Part shown: one piece after another, positions 58,008 to 63,859 of the stretch
Layout of the letters: each line of letters starts with the position of its first letter
How positions within the stretch are numbered: the stretch's first letter is position 1
NCBI RefSeq assembly: GCF_002440635.1
Contig: NZ_DJUW01000012.1
Coordinates: forward strand, 1-63,859
From: Novosphingobium sp. UBA6272
GTDB taxonomy: Bacteria; Pseudomonadota; Alphaproteobacteria; Sphingomonadales; Sphingomonadaceae
Reading direction: 5' to 3'
Length of the DNA: 63,859 bases
Made by a program: the position numbers and the translations under genes
The notes under the pieces: model-generated
What the model saw: the letters and a program-made list of their open reading frames with translations, nothing else
What the model was told of the DNA's origin: nothing
The model's database searches: none

Positions 58008-59125
58008 GCCGAAATCGGTCGGCGGTATTGCAGCACCGCATCGACATAGTCGCCGCAGATCGCCCGCTGAAAATAGCCGGCGAAGCGGGCCTGCCACAGC
58101 GCGGCGGCCTTGCTGCCCGCTTGCCGTACCAGTGAGCGCTCCCTGGTCGCCACCTCAAGTGCCGCCTGTATGCTCCTCGGCCCGTCCTCGACTGCCCAGC
58201 CGGTGCCGTCCGTCTCCACCTTGTCGCCCGGCGGAGTTCCGCGGCTGGTGAGCAGCGCGCGGCCGAGCAGGAGGTGCTCGTAATACTTGTTGGGGGCAGC
58301 GAACCGGTGGTTGGCGACATCGCTGTAATAGAGCCCGAGAATCACGTCGCAATCGGCCATCAGCCGCAGGCCCGCGTCATGCGGCAGGGGGCCGTGATAA
58401 CGAATTCGTGAGCAACCCGCTGCACTGGCCCGAACCAGGTCTTCGAGCACCCCGGTCCCGGCGATATCGAGCTCCAGATCCGGCGATTCTTCAACGACTT
58501 TGAGCACGTCCTCGATCCCGCGAAACCGCGCCTCGAGCGTGCCGAGATAGCCAATCCGCAAAGGTCCATCGCCTCGGATCGGGGCCGAGGGCAGGGCCTC
58601 GACCATCGGGACATTTTCAACCACCAGCAGCTTGGCAAGATCGGTCAGGCCATGCTGCTTGACCCGCGCCTGGTCGGCCAGGATCACCTTTGCTGCGCGG
58701 GCCATGGCGCAATGCTCGATCCAGTTGGCGAACCGCGCCGCCCGGCCCGAAAGCCCGCGCGAATCCGCATAGTGATCATAGACGTCGAAGACGAATGGAA
58801 CACCCCACAGGCGGTTGGCGACCAGCGCCGGGACCGCAGTATCAAGGTCAATCGCATGGACCAGCGCGATCTCGCGCCGGTGGCACCACAGCTTCCAGAT
58901 CGCGAACAGCGCGAACAGGATCAGAAAGGCTGCGGTGAAGATCGGTCTATGGAAGTAACCCGCTCCATGGAAACGGAATTCCCGCACGTTAGGCAATCCG
59001 ATTGCCGAGCCGCTGCGATCCCAAAACAGGGTTGCCGCAGGCAGCCCACGCTGCTGCAAGGCCGCGATATAGCGGCGCAGGCGGGAATCGATGCCCGTAT
59101 CGGAAGTGCGCAAAAACAGGATCAT
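58004..59125 (-). CDS. glycosyltransferase, GT4-like
   Basis: A 373-residue GT-B-type enzyme. It begins MILFLRTSDTGIDSRLRRYIAALQQRG and carries a hydrophobic, probably membrane-associating segment (FTAAFLILFALFAIWKLW, about residues 65-82). The donor half has LRIGYLGTLEARFRGIEDVLKVV and NHRFAAPNKYYEHLLLGRALLTS. The ATG at 59125 is used; an in-frame TTG at 59137 is an alternative. It is coupled to the downstream GT and divergent from the next one. Confidence 0.8.
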   Translation of the reverse strand: MILFLRTSDTGIDSRLRRYIAALQQRGLPAATLFWDRSGSAIGLPNVREFRFHGAGYFHRPIFTAAFLILFALFAIWKLWCHRREIALVHAIDLDTAVPALVANRLWGVPFVFDVYDHYADSRGLSGRAARFANWIEHCAMARAAKVILADQARVKQHGLTDLAKLLVVENVPMVEALPSAPIRGDGPLRIGYLGTLEARFRGIEDVLKVVEESPDLELDIAGTGVLEDLVRASAAGCSRIRYHGPLPHDAGLRLMADCDVILGLYYSDVANHRFAAPNKYYEHLLLGRALLTSRGTPPGDKVETDGTGWAVEDGPRSIQAALEVATRERSLVRQAGSKAAALWQARFAGYFQRAICGDYVDAVLQYRRPISA

Positions 59126-59175
59126 AGCCGTCGACAATTAGTTGTAATCGGCTAAGTTTCACTTAAGCCGTCGCC

Positions 59176-60297
59176 ATGGATTGCGCCAGTATCCTCCATG
59201 CCCATTCTACCTTCGAGCCCGGAGGCAAGGAACTGCGCACGGTCCGGCTGATCAATGCGCTGGGCGGCGATCTTCACCACACACTGCTGGTTGGAGACCC
59301 CGAGCGCGTCTCCGCGCTCGATGCGCTCGACCCCGCCGCCCGGTTCGAATTGTCGGGGAGCGATGCCCCAGCCCTGCTCGGCCGCCCCGCGCTGGCGCGC
59401 TATCGGGCTCTGGCCCAATATATGCGCCAATTTGATCTGGTACTGTCCTATTCGTGGGGGGCGATGGATCTGGTCATGGCGCACCGCCTGTTCGCCCGGC
59501 GGCTGTCGCTGCCGCTGCTGATTCATCACGAAGACGGGTTTGACGAGGACGAAGCGGTCCGGCGCAACTGGCGGCGCAACCTCTATCGCTGGCTGGCCCT
59601 GCCGAGCGCGCGGGCACTGGTCGTGCCCTCGCGCCTGCTTGACCGGATCGCGCGCAATGAATGGGGCGTTCCAGCAGGCAAGATCCGCCTGATCGACAAC
59701 GGCATCGACCTCGCCCGTTTTGCCGGGCAGGCGGCGGCGCGCAGCCCTCGGCAGGGTCCGCTCACGGTGGGAACCGTTGCCGGACTTCGCGCGGTCAAGA
59801 ACATCCGGCGTCTGGTCAGGATGGTGGCCCTGGCCGGAGACGACCTGCGCCTGACCATCGCCGGCGAAGGCTCCGACCGCGCCGCGATCGAGGCCGAAAT
59901 CGCCGCCCAGGGCATGGCGCAGCGCGTCACCCTGCTTGGTCACGTCGCCGATCCTTCGCCGCTGTACCGGGACTTCGATATCTTTGCCTTGTCGTCCGAC
60001 AGCGAACAGGCCCCGATCGCGCTGGTCGAGGCGATGGCTTCGGGCCTGCCCGTGGTTTCAACCGATGTCGGCGATGTCGCGGCGATGGTCAGCGAGCCCA
60101 ATCGCCGCTTCGTCAAGCCGCGCGAGGATCTGGTCGGGCTTTCCGACGCGCTGCGCGAACTTGCCGGCGCCCCCCATTTGCGGGGCGCGCTTGGTGAGGC
60201 GAATGCGGCGAAGGCGCTCGCCCAGTTCGACGAACAGACGATGGTCGCCAATTATCGCGCACTTTACGGCGAGGCGCTGAACCGGCCGATCACCTGA
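59176..60297 (+). CDS. glycosyltransferase family 4
   Basis: A 373-residue GT-B enzyme. SILHAHSTFEPGGKELRTVRLINALG is the acceptor-side start, VGTVAGLRAVKNIRRLVRMVALAG opens the donor domain, and SEQAPIALVEAMASGLPVVSTDVGDV contains the nucleotide-sugar-binding E-x7-E region. It is head-to-head with the two minus-strand GT genes (about 50 bases apart). Its stop is followed closely by the convergent cckA end. Confidence 0.86.
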   Translation: MDCASILHAHSTFEPGGKELRTVRLINALGGDLHHTLLVGDPERVSALDALDPAARFELSGSDAPALLGRPALARYRALAQYMRQFDLVLSYSWGAMDLVMAHRLFARRLSLPLLIHHEDGFDEDEAVRRNWRRNLYRWLALPSARALVVPSRLLDRIARNEWGVPAGKIRLIDNGIDLARFAGQAAARSPRQGPLTVGTVAGLRAVKNIRRLVRMVALAGDDLRLTIAGEGSDRAAIEAEIAAQGMAQRVTLLGHVADPSPLYRDFDIFALSSDSEQAPIALVEAMASGLPVVSTDVGDVAAMVSEPNRRFVKPREDLVGLSDALRELAGAPHLRGALGEANAAKALAQFDEQTMVANYRALYGEALNRPIT

Positions 60298-60302
60298 CGG
60301 CC

Positions 60303-62714
60303 TCAGCCGGCCAGCACCGTCCCCACCTTGTCGCCGATTTGCTGAACCGAGAACGGCTTGGCCAGAAAATGGACATTGGCGAGGTCGAGCTCCTTGCGGA
60401 GCTGTTCCTCGGCATAGCCCGACATGAACAGCACTGGCATCTCGGGCCGCAGCTTGCGCACTTCGCGGACCATCGAGGGACCGTCCATCGCCGGCATGAC
60501 CACATCGCTGACGATCAGGTCGAACTCTGCTCCGCCCTCGACGATCTCCAGCCCTTCGTCGCCATCACTGGCGGTGGTTACGGTATAGCCAGCCCGGGTC
60601 AGCGCGCGTTCGGCGACGGCGCGGACCATGTCCTCGTCCTCGACCAGCAGGATGCGCCCGCCCCCGGACCACTGCACCTGTTGTTCGGCCTTTGCCGCCT
60701 TGCCTGTGATTTCGCCCGACGCCGTCTGGTGGACAGGCAGGTAAACGGTAAACTTGGTCCCCCGCCCAACTTCGCTGTCGGCAAAAATGAACCCGCCCGA
60801 TTGCTTGACGATGCCATAGACGGTCGACAGACCAAGGCCCGTGCCCTTGCCGGTTTCCTTGGTGGTGAAGAACGGCTCGAATATCTTGCCGAGGTGATCG
60901 GGCGCAATTCCGCCGCCGTTATCTTCCACCACCAGCGCGGTATAGTCCGCCTGCGGCATGATCCCGCTGCGCATCGCGCGGACATCGGCAGCGGTAATCT
61001 TCCTGGTCGCAAGGGTCAGCTTGCCGCCGCTTTCGCTCTTGGCCAGAATCGCGTCGCGGGCGTTGACGGCCAGGTTGACGATTACCTGCTCCAGCTGGCT
61101 GGGATCGGCCCGGACCGGGCCAAGATCGCGGTCGTGCTTGACCGTCAGCTGGATCTTCTCGCCAATCAGCCGCTTGAGCAGATGCGATACGTCGGACAGC
61201 ACGTCGGGCAGTTGCAGCACTTCGGGGCGCAGGGTCTGCTGGCGGCTGAAGGCGAGCAATTGCCGGGTCAGGCTGGCGGCGCGGTTCGAATTGGCGCGAA
61301 TCTGCTGGATATCGTCATAGTCGCTGTCGCCCGGCGTATGGCGCAGCAGCATCAGGTCGCAGATCCCGAGGATCGCGGTCAGCACATTGTTGAAATCGTG
61401 CGCCACCCCGCCCGCGAGCTGCCCGACTGCCTGCATCTTGGTGGCCTGGGCGACCTGACGCTTGAGGCGGGTTTCCTCGCTGGTGTCGGTCAGGCCGAGC
61501 AGCACCGCAGCCTCACCCAGCCCGCGTACCCCGGCCAGGCTCAGCGAGACCGGCTCTTCCGGCTGACCGCGCAGGCGGATCCCGATCTCGCCGCTGCTGG
61601 CCGGGCCCTGGGCATAGCGGCGGATCGCATCGGAGATCGGGCCCTTGTCTTCCTGCACCACCAGGTCGGTCGGATAGACCGGCGGCGCCTCGCCTTCGTG
61701 CCCGGCAGCGCGCATGAAGGCGACATTGGCAAACAGCAGCCGCCCGTCGCGGTCGGCCATGGCCAGCCCCAGCGGCAGCTGCGCCAGCAGCGCCTCAAGG
61801 TGCGGAACCGCCGCAGTGCTCTCGCTCGCGCCGCCGCCGATGCCGACGCCGTGATCGGCCAGCAGGATCATCGATGGCGTGTTGTCGTAATCCACCGGCC
61901 CGGGTGCATCGGGATCGGCAACCGGCAGGTAAAACAGGCTGAGCGGCGCACCGCGCTTTCCGTCGCGGGCCCAGGTGATCCGGTCGCCGTCGTCCTGGCG
62001 CAGCAGGCTGGTGAATTCCTGCCCGGTCAGGATCGCGGCGGGATCGCCGGTGGCGCGCTGGGCAAAGCCGGCACTGGCCGCGCGGATCTTGCCGTCGGGA
62101 TCGACGATCGCCAGCGAGAAACCGGCCTGGGCCATGGCCCGGCCGAGTTTGCCGTCGAGATACGGAACCATATCGCCGACCAGATCGGGCGGCGATAGCG
62201 GCACGATAGTCCAGACCAGATAGTCATCGCCGCGCCCGGCACGCAGGGCATTGGCCTTCCAGCGTCCGCCTTCGCCGTTCTCGATCAAGTCGGCCGCGCC
62301 CTTGCCGTCACGCCAGGCCGAGCGGCCAGCCTTGGCCAGCCGTTCGAGCGAGGCATTGTCAACCGCGAGGCGCGGCGGCGCATAGGCGGCGGTGAACCAC
62401 TTTTCGTAGAGCGGGTTGGCGCAGACCAGCCGCCCCGCCCGGTCGGTAATTGCGATTGCCGCATCGCCGCGATCGATCGCGGCGATGGTGACCGACCAGT
62501 CGGGCAGGGCCAGTTCGATTTCGGTCTTGATTGCCGGCTGGCGGGTCAGCATCCAGCCGATCGCGCCCAGTGCAGCCAGCCCCGCAGCGAAAGCCACCAC
62601 GGCCGCGGCTTCGCCGGTGGCAAACCACACCAGCAAGGCACTGAACAACAAAGCACCGCCCAGCACCAGGCGCTCGGTCATCCGGGCGCCGGGGGCGGAC
62701 TGGCCGGCGATCAT
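60303..62714 (-). CDS. cckA: cell-cycle hybrid histidine kinase CckA
   Basis: An 803-residue hybrid kinase. Two membrane spans lie near the N-terminus (about residues 16-34 and 36-52). Three PAS-like regions follow over about 70-420. The DHp domain has the phospho-accepting H439 (GGVAHDFNNVLTAILG). The catalytic domain has NLAVNARDAI, EDNGGGIAP and GKGTGLGLSTVYGI. A C-terminal receiver carries D737 (LIVSDVVMPAMDG). CckA feeds phosphate via ChpT to CtrA and CpdR. Its ATG overlaps the DUF2062 gene stop. Confidence 0.94.
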   Translation of the reverse strand: MIAGQSAPGARMTERLVLGGALLFSALLVWFATGEAAAVVAFAAGLAALGAIGWMLTRQPAIKTEIELALPDWSVTIAAIDRGDAAIAITDRAGRLVCANPLYEKWFTAAYAPPRLAVDNASLERLAKAGRSAWRDGKGAADLIENGEGGRWKANALRAGRGDDYLVWTIVPLSPPDLVGDMVPYLDGKLGRAMAQAGFSLAIVDPDGKIRAASAGFAQRATGDPAAILTGQEFTSLLRQDDGDRITWARDGKRGAPLSLFYLPVADPDAPGPVDYDNTPSMILLADHGVGIGGGASESTAAVPHLEALLAQLPLGLAMADRDGRLLFANVAFMRAAGHEGEAPPVYPTDLVVQEDKGPISDAIRRYAQGPASSGEIGIRLRGQPEEPVSLSLAGVRGLGEAAVLLGLTDTSEETRLKRQVAQATKMQAVGQLAGGVAHDFNNVLTAILGICDLMLLRHTPGDSDYDDIQQIRANSNRAASLTRQLLAFSRQQTLRPEVLQLPDVLSDVSHLLKRLIGEKIQLTVKHDRDLGPVRADPSQLEQVIVNLAVNARDAILAKSESGGKLTLATRKITAADVRAMRSGIMPQADYTALVVEDNGGGIAPDHLGKIFEPFFTTKETGKGTGLGLSTVYGIVKQSGGFIFADSEVGRGTKFTVYLPVHQTASGEITGKAAKAEQQVQWSGGGRILLVEDEDMVRAVAERALTRAGYTVTTASDGDEGLEIVEGGAEFDLIVSDVVMPAMDGPSMVREVRKLRPEMPVLFMSGYAEEQLRKELDLANVHFLAKPFSVQQIGDKVGTVLAG

Positions 62715-63289
62715 CCCTGGTCCTGCCCCGCGGCCTGCGCCTCGCGGATCCGCTCCAGCGCGACCTTGCGCTTGTGGCGGACCCACCAGTTCCAGGTGAA
62801 GGAGCTGATCAGATAGCCCACTGCCGCCGTGATCACCGAAATCACGAACAATCCCAGCAGCATCGCCGGGGCCGCATCGGACAGCAGCCAATAGGCCCAC
62901 TCGCGCAGGCCGGCGCCGCTTTCCATCAGCGCATTGAAGGTCGAGACATCGGCATGGAAGCCCAGCTTGTTGCCGAGGTAGATCGAGGCGGCGATGATGA
63001 ACGGGGTCGTGGCCGGATTGGACAGGAAGGTCATCAGCGCGGCCAGCGGGATATTGCCCCGGCTGGGCACGCACATCAGCGCCGCACCGATGATCTGGAT
63101 CCCCGGAATCAGCGCAAAAATGCCGACCAGCAGGCCGACCGCGACCCCGCGCGGAACCGAGCGGCGGGTAAAGCGCCACAGTTCTGGCCGGCGCGCGAAC
63201 GGGCCGACCCAGCGGTTATGCTCCAGCTCCTCGCGCTTGGGCATATTGCGCTGGCCCCAGGCGGCGACGCGGGAAACGAATGTGCTCAT
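62711..63289 (-). CDS. DUF2062 membrane protein
   Basis: A 192-residue protein with three or four hydrophobic segments. The family phrase is SVPRGVAVGLLVGIFALIPGIQIIGAALMCVPSRGNIPLAALMTFLSNPATTPFI, and SAAVGYLISSFTWNWW-like spans lie near the C-terminus. Function is unknown. It overlaps smpB upstream and cckA downstream by four bases each, so the three are translated as one coupled operon. Confidence 0.85.
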   Translation of the reverse strand: MSTFVSRVAAWGQRNMPKREELEHNRWVGPFARRPELWRFTRRSVPRGVAVGLLVGIFALIPGIQIIGAALMCVPSRGNIPLAALMTFLSNPATTPFIIAASIYLGNKLGFHADVSTFNALMESGAGLREWAYWLLSDAAPAMLLGLFVISVITAAVGYLISSFTWNWWVRHKRKVALERIREAQAAGQDQG

Positions 63290-63768
63290 TTGTAATCCCG
63301 CATAATCCGTGCCTGATCCCGCTTCCAGTCACGTTCCTTGATCGTGGCACGCTTGTCCGCAACGTTCTTGCCCTTGGCCAGGGCCAATTCCACTTTGGCC
63401 CGGCCGCGCCCGTTGAAATAGATCGAAAGCGGCACCAGCGTCATGCCCTTGCGCTCGACCGCCCCGGTGAAACGGTCAATCTCGCGCGCACTCAGCAGCA
63501 GCTTGCGCGGGCGCTTCGGCTCGTGATTGAAACGGTTGCCGTGGCTGAATTCAGGAACGTTGGAGTTGATCAGCCAGACCTCGCCGTTCTTCACTTCGGC
63601 ATAGGATTCAGCGATCGAGCCTTCGCCAAAACGCAGGCTCTTCACTTCGGTCCCGGTCAGCGCGATCCCGGCTTCGGTCGTATCCTCGATATAATAGTCG
63701 AACCGCGCCCGCCGATTCTCGGCGACGATCTTCTTCTTGTCGAATTCTGTGTGGTGCGGGCGGGCCAT
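63286..63768 (-). CDS. smpB: SsrA-binding protein
   Basis: A 160-residue tmRNA partner for ribosome rescue. VAENRRARFDYYIEDTTEAGIALTGTEVKSLR, YAEVKNGEVWLINSNVPEFSHGN and the C-terminal GKNVADKRATIKERDWKRDQARIMRDYK tail are diagnostic. The start MARPHHTEFDKK at 63768 gives the normal length. The 91 bases upstream to the window edge hold no recognisable gene. Confidence 0.96.
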   Translation of the reverse strand: MARPHHTEFDKKKIVAENRRARFDYYIEDTTEAGIALTGTEVKSLRFGEGSIAESYAEVKNGEVWLINSNVPEFSHGNRFNHEPKRPRKLLLSAREIDRFTGAVERKGMTLVPLSIYFNGRGRAKVELALAKGKNVADKRATIKERDWKRDQARIMRDYK

Positions 63769-63859
63769 GATGGGGTGGCATGTAGGGGCTGAAGTTGGAA
63801 AAGAATACCCCTCCATCGCCTGCTTTTGCACGCACAGCCTCCCCATTGCTGCGCAACGG

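Noticed and set aside
60339..62198. 619-codon open frame on the plus strand
   Set aside because: It lies wholly antisense to cckA, whose motifs are clear; long antisense frames are expected at this G+C.
62715..63179. 155-codon upstream extension of cckA
   Set aside because: It is the out-of-frame shadow of the DUF2062 gene; the ATGA overlap at 62711-62714 gives the natural start.

Overview
The window reads as an ordinary chromosomal stretch of a high-G+C alphaproteobacterium, most likely a member of the Sphingomonadaceae (Novosphingobium/Sphingobium-like; this is inference). Reasons: the F0 half of the ATP synthase operon is separate and carries both b and b' subunits; there is a trpF...trpB...trpA-accD-folC gene order; CckA and CpdR of the CtrA cell-cycle relay are present; recA has an alphaproteobacterial LexA box (GTTC-N7-GTTC); and SapC, YdbH/YnbE/YdbL and several short palindromic intergenic repeat families are present. 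I annotate about 60 protein genes, one tRNA, one candidate small RNA, several terminators and operators, and four families of paired inverted repeats. There is no insertion sequence, prophage or CRISPR array.

Layout. 1-2.0 kb: a small membrane protein, glyoxalase II (gloB) and a quinone oxidoreductase. 2.1-4.7 kb (minus): atpI-atpB-atpE-atpF'-atpF. 4.8-8.8 kb (minus): ydbH-ynbE-ydbL, an intermembrane lipid transport operon. 8.8-13.2 kb: radC, an NRDE protein, a GH125 mannosidase, and an overlapping VOC/PhyH dioxygenase pair. 13.3-15.7 kb: yqiJ-flotillin. 15.8-20.8 kb: purB, alpha/beta hydrolase, lapA-like, pyrF, SIMPL, trpF. 20.9-27.2 kb: a beta-barrel protein, then trpB, an unusual chain of inserted small ORFs, trpA, accD and folC. 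27.2-33.4 kb: AmpG-like permease, a Tat-exported small protein, an orphan Rieske oxygenase, rluB-rsmD and an MFS transporter. 33.5-37.8 kb: uvrD/pcrA-type helicase, a repeat-flanked DUF559 nuclease gene and a DEAD-box helicase. 37.9-42.6 kb: a secreted protein, FAD oxidase, SapC, candidate sRNA, N-formylglutamate amidohydrolase, cpdR and tRNA-Val. 42.7-49 kb: enoyl-CoA hydratase, icd, a HExxH secreted protein, FAD monooxygenase and a CPA2 antiporter. 49-56.6 kb: alaS with a coupled unknown gene, a methyltransferase, an EF-G-like GTPase, a secreted protein and recA. 56.9-63.8 kb: three glycosyltransferases, then smpB-DUF2062-cckA.

Most genes are core housekeeping. The two places that look least ordinary are (i) the trpB-trpA junction, where native trp genes are separated by five end-to-end, translationally coupled ORFs, two of which are 28-codon look-alikes of the trpB tail and the trpA head; and (ii) a DUF559 nuclease gene enclosed by about 65-bp near-identical inverted repeats, each containing hairpins, placed exactly between the stop codons of two convergent helicase genes. 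Both are good candidates for poorly described mobile or accretive behaviour.
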